Shown: positions 1-8,851, numbered from the stretch's first letter. The stretch: 64,000 bases of DNA from Acinetobacter sp. ANC 5054 (GCF_002135295.1 NZ_NEGG01000016.1:1-64000), one strand, 5' to 3'. A program made the numbers and translations. The notes: generated by a model from the sequence alone, not told the origin.

Positions 1-4
1 AATT

Positions 5-79
5 AGGGGCGTCGCCAAGTGGTAAGGCACCGGGTTTTGATCTCGGCATCCGTTGGTTCGAATCCAGCCGCCCCTGCCA
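5..79 (+). tRNA. tRNA-Gln (anticodon TTG), copy 1
   Basis: A 75-nt cloverleaf with a 7-bp acceptor stem (AGGGGCG with CGCCCCT), D-loop GGTAAGG, an anticodon loop TTTTGAT carrying TTG, a T-loop GTTCGAAT and an encoded 3' CCA at 77-79. It reads CAA and, by wobble, CAG glutamine codons. The sequence is identical to the copy at 171-245. The window opens 4 bases before it, so its promoter is outside. Confidence 0.97.
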
Positions 80-130
80 TTTACTTCAAAAAAGACAGAA
101 CATCATTTGCAGTTGCTTTGTTATTTCAAC

Positions 131-159
131 TTGACAAAATGCTGTAAAAATATTAAAGT
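131..159 (+). promoter_or_regulatory. candidate sigma-70 promoter for second tRNA-Gln and prs
   Basis: A perfect -35 TTGACA at 131-136 is followed after 17 bp by TAAAGT at 154-159, a moderate -10. The predicted start near 166 lies just before the second tRNA-Gln (171). This would let the second tRNA and prs be transcribed without the upstream tRNA. The -10 matches the consensus at 4 of 6 bases, so this is a prediction only. Confidence 0.45.
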
Positions 160-170
160 TCTGCCGCATT

Positions 171-245
171 AGGGGCGTCGCCAAGTGGTAAGGCACCGGG
201 TTTTGATCTCGGCATCCGTTGGTTCGAATCCAGCCGCCCCTGCCA
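171..245 (+). tRNA. tRNA-Gln (anticodon TTG), copy 2
   Basis: A 75-nt tRNA with TTG anticodon and encoded CCA (243-245), base-for-base identical to the copy at 5-79. The two are 91 nt apart. Only 37 nt separate it from the prs start codon, so it may share a transcript with prs and be released by RNase processing. Confidence 0.97.
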
Positions 246-282
246 TCTAATTCTCTAATTTGCCAACCGCCAAGGGTGCTTC

Positions 283-1236
283 ATGCCCAATCTTGTCGTT
301 TTTAGTGGATCTGCACATCCACAATTCGCCCAAAAAGTCGTTAGCCACCTTCACATCCCTCTAGGTGCTGCATCTATAGGTCAATTTTCTGACGGTGAAA
401 TCGCTGTCGAAATTACTGAAAATGTTCGTGGTAAAGACGTATTCATTGTACAACCAACTTGTGCCCCAACTAACGATAACCTTATGGAAATCTTAGTGAT
501 GGCTGATGCTTTGCGTCGTGCAAGTGCTGGTCGTATTACTGCTGTCATTCCTTACTTTGGTTATGCTCGTCAAGACCGTCGTCCACGTTCAAGCCGTGTG
601 CCAATTACTGCAAAAGTTGTAGCAGACATGCTTACAACTGTAGGTATTGACCGCGTTGTCATGATCGACCTTCATGCCGACCAAATCCAAGGTTTCTTCG
701 ATATTCCTGTAGATAACATCTACGGTACTCCAGCGCTTTTAGCTGACCTTCGTCAACAGTCACATGACAACTTAATGGTTGTTTCTCCTGACGTTGGTGG
801 TGTAGTACGTGCGCGTGCTGTCGCTAAGCAAATGGGTGATATCGATCTTGCGATCATCGACAAACGCCGTCAAAAAGCGAATGAATCTCAAGTAATGCAC
901 TTGATCGGTGACGTGAAAGGCCGTGACTGTGTAATCGTTGATGACATGGTGGATACCGCAGGTACATTGTGTAAAGCTGCTGACGCACTTAAAACTTTTG
1001 GTGCGCGTAAAGTTGTAGCATATGCAACTCACCCTGTACTTTCTGGTAAAGCATTAGAAAACTTGAAAAATTCTGTAATCGATGAATTAGTTGTCACTGA
1101 CACTATTCCGCTTTCAGAAGAAGCTCAAGCTCTTGGTAAGATTCGCCAAGTTTCAGTTGCAAGTATGGTTGCTGAAACAATTCGTCGTATTAACAACGAA
1201 GAATCTATTAGCGCAATGTTCGATAGTTATCTATAA
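283..1236 (+). CDS. prs: ribose-phosphate pyrophosphokinase (PRPP synthetase)
   Basis: Makes 5-phosphoribosyl-1-pyrophosphate from ribose 5-phosphate and ATP, the shared precursor for purine, pyrimidine, histidine, tryptophan and NAD synthesis; cytosolic. The 317-residue length is normal for class I enzymes. Visible family motifs are the ATP-binding stretch [16 protein letters not shown] near residue 97, the flexible catalytic-loop region around IDKRR, and the ribose-phosphate loop DDMVDTAGT near 220-228. The ATG at 283 follows AAGGG at about 7-8 nt. It lies directly after a tRNA-Gln gene and before rplY and pth, the usual Acinetobacter order. A hairpin terminator follows the stop codon. Confidence 0.98.
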   Translation: MPNLVVFSGSAHPQFAQKVVSHLHIPLGAASIGQFSDGEIAVEITENVRGKDVFIVQPTCAPTNDNLMEILVMADALRRASAGRITAVIPYFGYARQDRRPRSSRVPITAKVVADMLTTVGIDRVVMIDLHADQIQGFFDIPVDNIYGTPALLADLRQQSHDNLMVVSPDVGGVVRARAVAKQMGDIDLAIIDKRRQKANESQVMHLIGDVKGRDCVIVDDMVDTAGTLCKAADALKTFGARKVVAYATHPVLSGKALENLKNSVIDELVVTDTIPLSEEAQALGKIRQVSVASMVAETIRRINNEESISAMFDSYL

Positions 1237-1253
1237 TAGAGCGCTAAATTTTC

Positions 1254-1279
1254 AAAACCCTGCCATTTGGTGGGGTTTT
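1254..1279 (+). terminator. intrinsic terminator after prs
   Basis: AAAACCC (1254-1260) pairs with GGGTTTT (1273-1279), extended inside by CTGCCA/TGGTGG-like pairing, and the stem ends in a T run. It separates prs from rplY, so rplY probably depends on readthrough or on its own promoter in the 60 bp that follow. Confidence 0.7.
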
Positions 1280-1336
1280 CTATCGCTGAGCTGGTCGAAA
1301 ACTCAGCTTAATTAAACTTAAATAGGAATGTCTATC

Positions 1337-1633
1337 ATGGCAAACTTCGTATTAAACGCAGCGGCACGTGAAGAAGCAGTACAAGGGAAAGGTTCGAGCC
1401 GCCGCCTTCGTCTTCAAAATAAAGTACCAGCAATCATCTACGGTGGTGCAGCTGAGCCTGTAGCAGTTACTTTAGAACTTCGTCAACTTGTTAAAGCTTT
1501 AGAAAACAACGCTTTCTTTGAAGAAGTTGTTGAAATCAACATCGACGGTACTGTTGAAAACGTTAAAATCAAAGCGTTACAACGTCACCCAGCTAAAAAC
1601 ACTCCTATGCACGCTGACTTCGTTCGCGCGTAA
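1337..1633 (+). CDS. rplY: 50S ribosomal protein L25
   Basis: A 98-residue protein of the short L25 type that binds 5S rRNA in the large ribosomal subunit; it lacks the C-terminal extension of long CTC/TL5 proteins. The N-terminal GKGSSRRLR stretch, VPAIIYGG and the C-terminal ALQRHPAKNTPMHADF block are family signatures. I place the start at ATG 1337 (MANFV) rather than the in-frame ATG at 1328, because AGGA at 1324-1327 overlaps the latter but is correctly spaced for 1337. It is followed after 19 bp by pth, so the two are likely co-transcribed. Confidence 0.96.
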   Translation: MANFVLNAAAREEAVQGKGSSRRLRLQNKVPAIIYGGAAEPVAVTLELRQLVKALENNAFFEEVVEINIDGTVENVKIKALQRHPAKNTPMHADFVRA

Positions 1634-1652
1634 GTGTTGATGGTGTAAATTA

Positions 1653-2228
1653 GTGTCAAAACTTTCACTGATTGTAGGTTTGGGTAACCCAGGTTCTGAG
1701 TATGCCCAAACCCGCCATAATGCAGGCTTCTGGTTCGTAGAACGCCTTGCAGAACAATATGGCATTTCTCTTAAAGCAGACCCAAAATTCAATGGAATTA
1801 GCGGTCGTGGTAATATTGAAGGTCAAGACGTTCGTCTGCTATTACCTACAACCTTTATGAACCTTGTTGGTAAAAGTGTTGTTCCCTTCGCCAAATTCTA
1901 TCAAATTGCTCCTGAAGCAATGCTCATTGCACATGATGAACTGGACATGAACCCAGGTGTCATTCGCCTTAAAACAGGTGGTGGTCACGGTGGTCATAAC
2001 GGTTTACGTGATATCGTCCCGCACACAGGTCCTAATTTCCATCGCTTACGCATTGGTATTGGTCATCCTGGCTCAAAAGAACGTGTCTCTGGTCATGTAC
2101 TGAGTAAAGCCCCTAGCAGTGAACAAGGTTTAATGGACGACGCAATCGCACATGCTTTATCACGCTCTAAGTTGTTGGTAAACGGTGAGATTCAGCAAGC
2201 CATGAATCAAATCAATGCTTACAAATAG
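1653..2228 (+). CDS. pth: peptidyl-tRNA hydrolase
   Basis: Releases tRNA from peptidyl-tRNA that drops off stalled ribosomes; essential and cytosolic. The 191 residues are typical. Visible signatures are VGLGNPGSEYAQTRHNAG (residues 8-25) with the catalytic His of TRHNAG, TFMNLVG with the conserved Asn, HDELDMNPG with the catalytic Asp near residue 94, and the glycine-rich GGGHGGHNGLRD. The start is GTG (1653); no ATG lies in the right place. It sits 19 bp after rplY and is probably in the same transcript. Confidence 0.97.
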   Translation: MSKLSLIVGLGNPGSEYAQTRHNAGFWFVERLAEQYGISLKADPKFNGISGRGNIEGQDVRLLLPTTFMNLVGKSVVPFAKFYQIAPEAMLIAHDELDMNPGVIRLKTGGGHGGHNGLRDIVPHTGPNFHRLRIGIGHPGSKERVSGHVLSKAPSSEQGLMDDAIAHALSRSKLLVNGEIQQAMNQINAYK

Positions 2229-2378
2229 AACTGACAAATCCACAAATTGTTGAACAATCATGCTTGCCATCTGATTCATTTCAGAGCAAAATGCGCTTGC
2301 ATTTGACTGCTTACCCAGCATTCAAAGATTGTTTCACCATAAGATCAAGATCTTAGGTCCACTAAGGAGACGCTAGCC

Positions 2379-2759
2379 ATGCTATCTCGTTTATTAAAAG
2401 CTAAAATCCACCGTTGTGTCGTTACACAAGCAGAATTACATTATGAAGGCTCTTGTGCAATTGACGGTATTCTTCTCGATTTAGCCGGTATCCGCGAATA
2501 TGAAGAAATTCATATGTGGAACGTGACTAATGGTAAACGTTTCACAACTTATGCGATTCGTGGCGAAGAAGGTTCTGGCATTATTTCTGTAAACGGTGGC
2601 GCTGCACTTCAAGCAGATGTTGGCGATCTAATGATTATTGCTACATTTGGCGACTTCACTGAAGCAGAAGCGAATGCACATAAACCACGTTTAGTGTATG
2701 CAAATCCAAATAACACTGTGAACCACACAGCGAACTGTATTCCAGTTCAGGTTGCTTAA
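2379..2759 (+). CDS. panD: aspartate 1-decarboxylase
   Basis: Decarboxylates L-aspartate to beta-alanine for pantothenate and coenzyme A synthesis. The 126-residue proenzyme cleaves itself between Gly24 and Ser25 (in YEGSCAID), turning Ser25 into the pyruvoyl cofactor; both residues are present. The N-terminal [18 protein letters not shown] and the [12 protein letters not shown] block are family hallmarks. AAGGAGA lies about 9 nt before the ATG. The 150 bp between pth and panD contain no gene and could hold its promoter. A strong terminator follows. Confidence 0.98.
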   Translation: MLSRLLKAKIHRCVVTQAELHYEGSCAIDGILLDLAGIREYEEIHMWNVTNGKRFTTYAIRGEEGSGIISVNGGAALQADVGDLMIIATFGDFTEAEANAHKPRLVYANPNNTVNHTANCIPVQVA

Positions 2760-2781
2760 TTTTCAACCAAGCAAAGATTCT

Positions 2782-2810
2782 AAAAAGCCCGCACATTTGC
2801 GGGCTTTTTT
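2782..2810. terminator. bidirectional hairpin terminator between panD and the convergent gene
   Basis: AAAAAGCCCGCA (from 2782) pairs with TGCGGGCTTTTTT (to 2810) around a short loop, with A and T runs on both sides. It can end panD (+) and also the minus-strand gene pair that ends at 2876. Confidence 0.9.
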
Positions 2811-2875
2811 ATAGGCTAAGTTTAATGTTCTCGATGCTTAAGCTCATTAAACAAATTTTCCTTATAAAAAATCCA

Positions 2876-3511
2876 TCATTCATTCAACGATGTCTCTCTT
2901 GGCCCTTTCCACCAAGCATGCTTCTGTTCGCATTTTAACGACTGCAATTGTTCCCCAACTAAGCCCACCAATAAAGGCTGACCATTTTCTTGCACCTTCA
3001 GCTCTGCATATTTTGCATCGCGATAACAAGACTCTAAACCTTCTGCAAACATAAAACTGTTGGCTGCTGGATATAACCCCTCAAATGTATTGTCAGGATT
3101 TTTTAGAATGAGCCTTGTCGATGCATTTGGAGATTCCGCTAATACATTTGGCTTAAAACTGGTTCGAATTACTTTTCGCTGTGCATCAAGTTGCACATAA
3201 CTCACAATATTTTTCTGATTTTCAAAATATTGACGTTGCAATTCTTCTTCCTTTGCCTGTTTAGCAATCTGAGCATCTGATAGTTCTGCTACAGGTGATT
3301 TGCCTCCAAAATACAGATCATAATTCAGCACCATATAATCGCCTTGGATTAAAGAGCGCGGATCGACAGGTTGGAGTTTCACATAGATACTTTTACTATG
3401 TGATAAATGCCATTCATGTCGCACAATCAACACCACGCATAAAATGATACTGAGGATAGCCAAAACCAAGGGAAGCATTTTTTTCATAGAGGATTGTTTA
3501 AGCTTATTCAT
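2876..3511 (-). CDS. GDYXXLXY family membrane-anchored protein
   Basis: A 211-residue protein with one N-terminal hydrophobic segment (about residues 11-30) and an extracytoplasmic remainder. It shows the defining motif LIQGDYMVLNYD (about residues 55-66), so it fits the GDYXXLXY family (Pfam PF14345), whose biochemical role is unknown. The start codon overlaps the 3' end of the upstream DUF2157/DUF4401 gene by 8 nt, and a G-rich ribosome binding site lies inside that gene, which points to translational coupling. In other bacteria this family commonly sits beside DUF2157/DUF4401 membrane proteins, as here. A second ATG at 3487 is a less likely start. Confidence 0.88.
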   Translation of the reverse strand: MNKLKQSSMKKMLPLVLAILSIILCVVLIVRHEWHLSHSKSIYVKLQPVDPRSLIQGDYMVLNYDLYFGGKSPVAELSDAQIAKQAKEEELQRQYFENQKNIVSYVQLDAQRKVIRTSFKPNVLAESPNASTRLILKNPDNTFEGLYPAANSFMFAEGLESCYRDAKYAELKVQENGQPLLVGLVGEQLQSLKCEQKHAWWKGPRETSLNE

Positions 3512-5360
3512 CAGCCCCCCCTACTCGTTTAGCATTTATTGTTGATAGCATCCACGTCAGCCCAAGCACCAAAACCCCAGAGATAAAAATGGTGAAACTT
3601 TTGAGTAAAAAGCTAAAACCTAAATTGTAATACAGCAACCATAAACTAAAAATCAGCAACAGTATGCAAAGTGCTTTTACTAAAGTTTGTTGATAAACCT
3701 GCGCCCAAGACAGCAAAGCCAATATTAAGAAAATTTCAAAATAACCCATTGCAATCAACACAAGTCCCAAAATCAGTAACAGCCATTTTGCCATTCCTGA
3801 AAATTTATGATCATTGGCAATATATAGTCCAAGCCATACTACTGGCAGTAGATAGTCAATGAGCAAATACAATAGATGATTTGGTGAGTGTGAAAAATAC
3901 AGAAAATTTATGGATATAATTTGCAAAACTACACTGGCGAATACGATAAACAACATCCATAACGCAAAGCTTTTTCGATACATCGAGTGCAGCCAATATA
4001 TCGCAGAACCAAGCAAGAGAATCAGCAGAATATGATTCAATCCTGTCACAGCTAAAATAATGTTTTCATCGCCATGAAGAAGCTCTGAAAAGCATAGCGT
4101 AGCAACTGCAATCCCATAGGTCGCAATCAATTGAACTAAAGCAATAAACCAATGCATGCGGCTCAATAGGCACAGCATGGTGAATCCGATTTGCAGGATT
4201 AAAATGAATGCTAAGCTATCTGTAAGCAGTTCAGTATGAACTAATACTGCCGATTGCCCACAAATCCATAAACAATAGGCAAATTGGCGACTAAAGATAC
4301 TTTTAGCACGTCGAATAAGCCACCACGCCAAAGCAACAAAGACCAAGCCCATGACAATTGAAAATGCTTTCCAATAGGTCAGCAATAAACTTGATAAAAT
4401 AATGCCCGCTAGCCACGCACCAATCGCCAATGGAATTACGGCAAATTTAGTCTGCGGTAGAAACTTCATTAGTGCCAAGCTAATCACAGCAAACCACGCA
4501 AAAATAAGAAGTGCTAAAATCAGCATTCCACCAATAGAATCAGACAGCGCATGTTCTGTTAACTGAAATATCAGAATACTAAAACTTGCAGCCAGACCTG
4601 CTGCTTGCAAACTGGTTTCTAATGCTCGATGTTGCAGATAAAAAAGGCTAATCAGATAAATCGGAAGCACGATGGAAAGCAGTAAATATGGCCACTGATA
4701 CTCTTTTACGCCATTTCCGCAGAATAAAAACATGCAGTACATCGACATGATCGTTATAAATGCAATAAAGACAAACCGCAAAGTGGGATAATATTTCAAA
4801 CAAAAACTCACACTGATCGCAGTTAAAATATTCATGCTGATCAAATACATCAGCTGATGATCTGCAATTAAATAGTGTTGTTTAAAATATAAAAATAAAG
4901 CCAACTGACTGACCACGCACAGTAGCGCAAATACACCAATATTAGGTCGATAGAGCCAAGGCAAAAGTAGCAAAGCCCATACCAAAAACAACAGATAGCT
5001 GTCTGCTCCTGTTTGATAAACCTGTCCGATCACCGCTAGACTTAATCCCAGCAATAACCCGCTTAAAGCATCTAAACTTTGCTGAATCCATGAATGCTCA
5101 GCAAAATAAACACTTGCACCTGCACTGAGCAGTAAAAGCAGTAAAGGAATTGCCAGTTGTATCGCTTGCGGCAACATCAACCAATTGGCTGCAATCAAAT
5201 ACAGAAAACTTGCGGCAATTAGTGCTAGGCCAATTACCTGCAAATATTGAATTACATTGAGGTCATGGAAAAGTCGTGGTGAAAACTCATTGTCCAATTT
5301 GGGGCCAAACTGATTTAAATTTTTCTGCTGAGACTGAATCGGAACGGTCATTTTTATCAT
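3504..5360 (-). CDS. DUF2157/DUF4401 domain multi-pass membrane protein
   Basis: A 618-residue, very hydrophobic protein with roughly 18 predicted transmembrane segments after a short polar N-terminus. The N-terminal part (QVIGLALIAASFLYLIAANW) resembles DUF2157 and the C-terminal part DUF4401; function is unknown. It is upstream of and overlaps the GDYXXLXY gene, so the two probably form an operon and perhaps one membrane complex. Possible starts are ATG 5360 and ATG 5351; neither has a convincing ribosome binding site. The gene diverges from ribB, and the FMN riboswitch lies between them. Confidence 0.85.
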   Translation of the reverse strand: MIKMTVPIQSQQKNLNQFGPKLDNEFSPRLFHDLNVIQYLQVIGLALIAASFLYLIAANWLMLPQAIQLAIPLLLLLLSAGASVYFAEHSWIQQSLDALSGLLLGLSLAVIGQVYQTGADSYLLFLVWALLLLPWLYRPNIGVFALLCVVSQLALFLYFKQHYLIADHQLMYLISMNILTAISVSFCLKYYPTLRFVFIAFITIMSMYCMFLFCGNGVKEYQWPYLLLSIVLPIYLISLFYLQHRALETSLQAAGLAASFSILIFQLTEHALSDSIGGMLILALLIFAWFAVISLALMKFLPQTKFAVIPLAIGAWLAGIILSSLLLTYWKAFSIVMGLVFVALAWWLIRRAKSIFSRQFAYCLWICGQSAVLVHTELLTDSLAFILILQIGFTMLCLLSRMHWFIALVQLIATYGIAVATLCFSELLHGDENIILAVTGLNHILLILLLGSAIYWLHSMYRKSFALWMLFIVFASVVLQIISINFLYFSHSPNHLLYLLIDYLLPVVWLGLYIANDHKFSGMAKWLLLILGLVLIAMGYFEIFLILALLSWAQVYQQTLVKALCILLLIFSLWLLYYNLGFSFLLKSFTIFISGVLVLGLTWMLSTINAKRVGGADE

Positions 5361-5507
5361 TATGGTTACATTGTTAATTTATCGGCAAGATAGCATGCTT
5401 TAGTGTCATTTATAAAAATGCTTACAAATCCAATCATCTGCTTTACTTATCTTAAATTTTGCAAATGATTCTGAGTAATAACATCCCCTTAGCACACCAA
5501 ACAGGTC

Positions 5508-5513
5508 TATACT
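5508..5513 (+). promoter_or_regulatory. candidate -10 element for the riboswitch-ribB transcript
   Basis: TATACT matches the -10 consensus at 5 of 6 bases and predicts a start at about 5520, four bases before the first conserved riboswitch bases. No good -35 is visible at the usual distance, so the assignment rests on the -10 and the riboswitch position. Confidence 0.45.
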
Positions 5514-5523
5514 TATTGCACAT

Positions 5524-5675
5524 CGCTTCAGGGCGGGGTGTAATTCCCCACCGGTGGTAAATTTGGCAAAACAAATGATTTGACCCAAACAGCCCACGAG
5601 CAAATCGTTTAAACGCGATTCGCAGATCAGGTGCAATACCTGAGCCGACGGTATAGTCCGGATGAAAGAAGACGA
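5524..5675 (+). promoter_or_regulatory. FMN riboswitch (RFN element)
   Basis: The conserved RFN blocks are present in order: TTCAGGGCGGGGTG, ATTCCCCACCGGTGGT, the AGCCCACGAGC segment, a variable stem-loop, CAGATCAGGTG...CCTGAGCCGACGGTATAGTCCGGAT split by a few bases, and a final GAAGAAGACGA. It binds FMN and lowers expression of the gene behind it when the cofactor is plentiful. The aptamer ends about 105 nt before the ribB start codon, leaving room for an expression platform; I see no strong T-tailed terminator there, so translational control is the more likely mode. Confidence 0.96.
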
Positions 5676-5780
5676 CGTCACATATTAATATCTTGATATT
5701 TTCAAGCTATTCCGTAACGCCACACTATTTCACATGTCCTGAAATGTTCAACCGTATCTAAAATTTACGCGAGCGTTTCA

Positions 5781-6440
5781 ATGTCTAGTTTAATTCAACC
5801 TGAAATTTTCTTTTCCGCCCTTCCACCCGCAGAGCAACGTATGTTGCAAGCCTTAGAAGATATCCGCCAAGGTAAACCTGTTTTGGTCATGGATGATTTT
5901 GACCGTGAAAATGAAGCCGACCTGATTGTCGCTGCTGAAACACTCACTGTTGAAACCATGGCACGTATGATTCGTGATGGTTCTGGGATTGTCTGTCTCT
6001 GTTTGACTGACAGCCATGCCAATCACTTAGAACTTCCACCAATGGTTGCTGACAACTCTAGTCATTTTAAAACTGCCTTTACCATCACGATTGAAGCTGC
6101 TGAAGGTGTTACTACAGGCGTTTCAGCCAAAGACCGTACCACAACCGTTAAAGCTGCAATTAAAGATGGTGTCGTAGCAAGTGACTTAAACCGTCCTGGA
6201 CATGTATTCCCTTTACGTGCGCGCGAAGGTGGTGTCTTAACTCGTCGTGGTCATACTGAAGGCACCATTGATTTAGCCCGCTTAGCAGGACTGAAACCAG
6301 CGGGTGTACTCTGTGAATTAACCAATCCTGATGGAACGATGGCCAACGGTATTCAAGTTTTGGCTTATGCGCAAACCCATCATTTAACAGTTTTAACGAT
6401 TGAAGAAATTGTGCAATATCGTTTGGCGCATAATCTTTAA
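5781..6440 (+). CDS. ribB: 3,4-dihydroxy-2-butanone-4-phosphate synthase
   Basis: Converts ribulose 5-phosphate to 3,4-dihydroxy-2-butanone 4-phosphate plus formate, the four-carbon branch of riboflavin synthesis. The 219 residues cover a stand-alone RibB domain without a fused GTP cyclohydrolase II. Signatures are the acidic metal-binding [12 protein letters not shown] (about 38-49), the substrate loop with [22 protein letters not shown] and [16 protein letters not shown]. It is directly controlled by the FMN riboswitch in its leader, separate from any other rib genes in this window. A perfect inverted-repeat terminator follows. Confidence 0.97.
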   Translation: MSSLIQPEIFFSALPPAEQRMLQALEDIRQGKPVLVMDDFDRENEADLIVAAETLTVETMARMIRDGSGIVCLCLTDSHANHLELPPMVADNSSHFKTAFTITIEAAEGVTTGVSAKDRTTTVKAAIKDGVVASDLNRPGHVFPLRAREGGVLTRRGHTEGTIDLARLAGLKPAGVLCELTNPDGTMANGIQVLAYAQTHHLTVLTIEEIVQYRLAHNL

Positions 6441-6458
6441 GCAAGATGATCAAATCAA

Positions 6459-6483
6459 AAAGGGCTGAATAATTCAGCCCTTT
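6459..6483 (+). terminator. terminator after ribB
   Basis: AAAGGGCTGAAT (6459-6470) is the exact reverse complement of ATTCAGCCCTTT (6472-6483), followed by GTTTTT. It ends ribB and may also serve the minus-strand gene ending at 6524. Confidence 0.85.
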
Positions 6484-6523
6484 GTTTTTCCAATCATGAT
6501 ATCCACAGATGGAATATTTTTAT

Positions 6524-7138
6524 TTAAGCAAATAGTGCAGCATAAATGCCATAGATAGCAACGAAAATCAAAATCAGTCCGCATACAGCTAGTAATTTAG
6601 GATACCAAGCGGACTTGGCTAATCGATTAAAACCCAAATAAACCAAACTGAGCGTCGCAAAGTCTAAAATAATCCAACTGATGGTCAATAGCATTAAACT
6701 GACATTGAGACTAGTTGTAATATCTGTAAATTGTGGAAAAAATGAAGCGAAAAAGATAATATCTTTCGGATTCGATATCCCCACCAAAAAACCTTGCTTA
6801 AAACCACCATTTGCCACATTCAAAGTCATGCTATGGTCTGAAGTGTGTGTGTTAAAAACTTCTCTTAAAATATCAAAGCCAATATAGGCAATATATAAAC
6901 AACCCAGTACTTTAATGCCGTTGAGCCAATGCTCATTGATATTCAATGCACCTTTCAATATCAGTACCGATAATATTATTAAAACCAGAGAGGCAAGATT
7001 AGTCCCGAAAATGGTTTGTAACGCACGCTTATATCCACCTTGCAGGCCTGCGCTCGCCACCAATAGCATCACAGGTCCAGGCGTTGCAATCATGACGACC
7101 ACAGCAGCGCAATATAAAAAATATTCCGCAAAATTCAC
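6524..7138 (-). CDS. LysE/RhtB family amino-acid exporter
   Basis: A 204-residue inner-membrane protein with about six hydrophobic segments. The N-terminal ATPGPVMLLVASAGLQGGYK and the GISNPKDIIFFASFFPQF segment are hallmarks of the LysE/RhtB translocator family, which exports amino acids and derivatives; the substrate here cannot be read from sequence. It is a single gene convergent with ribB. A DUF1289 gene lies upstream on the same strand, 48 bp away. Confidence 0.9.
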   Translation of the reverse strand: MNFAEYFLYCAAVVVMIATPGPVMLLVASAGLQGGYKRALQTIFGTNLASLVLIILSVLILKGALNINEHWLNGIKVLGCLYIAYIGFDILREVFNTHTSDHSMTLNVANGGFKQGFLVGISNPKDIIFFASFFPQFTDITTSLNVSLMLLTISWIILDFATLSLVYLGFNRLAKSAWYPKLLAVCGLILIFVAIYGIYAALFA

Positions 7139-7186
7139 TTTCCTTCCCCTAATATCTTATTTCAATCTTATATAAAAAAAGAGGAC

Positions 7187-7723
7187 TTAGTCCTCTTCTT
7201 CCATGCTGTGTAACAAGTGCAAACTGATCCCATCGGCTCTTAAAAAAGCCAGATCATAACTCGCTGTTGCCAGTGCCAAAACGCGCCGTTCAAACTCAGT
7301 CCAAAGTGGACGGACATCTTTATAATGAATACCTAAACCACTATCGTCCGTGAAATGTCGATTTTTTTCACAAAGCTTTAATGCATGATAGAGCTTACGA
7401 CCTTTGGTCGCATCTGGTCGCAAGCGAACTCGCTTCGACAAAACAAAGCCTTCTACATGAGTAATATTTGCCAGCGGCAGCATCGGAATCAAAATCTGAT
7501 CTAACTGCGCATCTAAACGTCGCCAAATCGTGGTGTGCTGTTCGGCTGTATAGGTATTCCACTTAATCACTTCGTGGTTAAAGCGACGGCAACCCCGACA
7601 AACTGAATCACCAAATACCGTAGAACAACGCCCTGCACACGGGGTTAATGAGGCAATTCGACGATCATTACTCAAAACAGGCTCCCAAGCATAAAAATTT
7701 ACCTGAACATTCAAGGCAGGCAT
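7187..7723 (-). CDS. DUF1289 domain protein
   Basis: A 178-residue cytosolic protein. Residues 25-65 carry a four-cysteine cluster typical of DUF1289 (TPCAGRCSTVFGDSVCRGC), followed by the family's RFxHEVxxWN and a Trp-Arg-Leu stretch; the cysteines may bind metal. The remainder has no domain I recognise. The open frame extends upstream to 7807, but that would run into the promoter area of the divergent trhO gene, so I prefer ATG 7723 (MPALNV). Neither start has a clear ribosome binding site. Function unknown. Confidence 0.8.
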   Translation of the reverse strand: MPALNVQVNFYAWEPVLSNDRRIASLTPCAGRCSTVFGDSVCRGCRRFNHEVIKWNTYTAEQHTTIWRRLDAQLDQILIPMLPLANITHVEGFVLSKRVRLRPDATKGRKLYHALKLCEKNRHFTDDSGLGIHYKDVRPLWTEFERRVLALATASYDLAFLRADGISLHLLHSMEEED

Positions 7724-7814
7724 GACTATACACGCTAAAACTATTGAATTGAAGCCATGATCATTTGTGCTTGGAATTGGCCTTGGATCACTCGCAAATT
7801 CATACAAATCACGG

Positions 7815-7820
7815 TAGAAT
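7815..7820 (+). promoter_or_regulatory. candidate -10 element of trhO
   Basis: TAGAAT (5 of 6 consensus bases) lies 46 nt upstream of the trhO ATG, giving a predicted leader of about 40 nt. No good -35 is visible. Confidence 0.3.
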
Positions 7821-7865
7821 ACGCGCCTTAAATTTTATCCTATTTTTATACATTTGGAGTACTCC

Positions 7866-8798
7866 ATGAACGCTACTGTAGAACAGCTTGCACCTGTAGA
7901 ACAGCAAGCGACCTCTGGTTGGGTTGTTGCCGCACTTTATCAATTCAAAGAAGTTCAAGATCCTGCTGATCTTCAACAACGTCTTTTAGACTTGGTAAAA
8001 ACCATCAACCTTTGCGGTACTCTAATTGTTGCAGGTGAAGGCATTAACGGTACAGTTGCTGGTGATCGTCAAGCGATTGATGCGATCAAGCAATTCCTTC
8101 TTGGTGAAGGCTTTACTTCAATGGAATATAAAGAATCACACAGTGATGACAAACCATTCCGTAAAATGAAGATCAAACTGAAAAATGAAATCGTAACTTT
8201 AGGCGTGGAAGTTAAGCCACGTGATTTAGTCGGTCACTACCTTGATCCTAAAGAATGGAATGAACTGATTGCACGTGATGACGTCATTCTGATTGATACA
8301 CGTAATGATTATGAATACAAAGCAGGTACGTTTAAGGGTGCGATTGACCCGAAAACCGAAACTTTCCGTGAATTTCCAGATTATGTGAAAAAAGAACTTG
8401 AACAGCACAAAGACAAAAAAATTGCGATGTTCTGTACAGGCGGTATTCGCTGTGAGAAATCAACTTCATTGTTATTACAAGAAGGCTTCAATGAAGTTTA
8501 TCACCTCAAAGGTGGTGTCCTTAAATACCTAGAAGAAACCCCAGTTGAAGAAAGTATGTGGGAAGGCGAATGTTTCGTATTTGATGGTCGTACCGCAGTT
8601 ACGCATGGTATGGAAGAAGGCGAAAACATTAAATGCCACGCATGTGGTTGGCCACTTGTTCCTGCTGAAGTCGAATTAACAAGCTATGAACATGGCGTGT
8701 CATGCAAATACTGTATTGATAAAACAACTGAGCAGCAAAAAGCGGGTTTCCGTATGCGTCAATCGCAAATTGTAGCGGCAAAACGTAAACGTCTCTAA
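7866..8798 (+). CDS. trhO: tRNA uridine-34 hydroxylase, rhodanese type (TrhO/YceA)
   Basis: Oxygen-dependent formation of 5-hydroxyuridine at wobble position 34 of certain tRNAs. The N-terminal domain (about 15-110) contains the AGEGINGTVAG signature of the YceA family; a rhodanese domain follows (about 125-225) with the active-site cysteine in MFCTGGIRCEKS; the C-terminal part has two CxxC pairs (CHACG and CKYC) that could hold a metal. I choose ATG 7866 (310 residues) because GGAG at 7856-7859 is correctly spaced; the open frame itself begins at a TTG at 7854 that overlaps that site. A strong terminator follows. Confidence 0.95.
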   Translation: MNATVEQLAPVEQQATSGWVVAALYQFKEVQDPADLQQRLLDLVKTINLCGTLIVAGEGINGTVAGDRQAIDAIKQFLLGEGFTSMEYKESHSDDKPFRKMKIKLKNEIVTLGVEVKPRDLVGHYLDPKEWNELIARDDVILIDTRNDYEYKAGTFKGAIDPKTETFREFPDYVKKELEQHKDKKIAMFCTGGIRCEKSTSLLLQEGFNEVYHLKGGVLKYLEETPVEESMWEGECFVFDGRTAVTHGMEEGENIKCHACGWPLVPAEVELTSYEHGVSCKYCIDKTTEQQKAGFRMRQSQIVAAKRKRL

Positions 8799-8821
8799 GC
8801 CACTTTGTTGTAACCAGATAT

Positions 8822-8851
8822 AAAAAAAGCCCTATTATTAGGGCTTTTTTT
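8822..8851 (+). terminator. terminator after trhO
   Basis: AAAAAAAGCCCTA pairs with TAGGGCTTTTTT around TTAT, with a long T run on the plus strand. Clear Rho-independent structure. Confidence 0.9.

Noticed and set aside
1091..1315. Plus-strand frame overlapping the end of prs
   Set aside because: Out-of-frame shadow of prs that runs through the prs terminator.
5406..5681. 91-codon open frame on the minus strand between the DUF4401 gene and ribB
   Set aside because: It lies across the FMN riboswitch, whose conserved RNA blocks explain the sequence; the protein has no ribosome binding site or family features.
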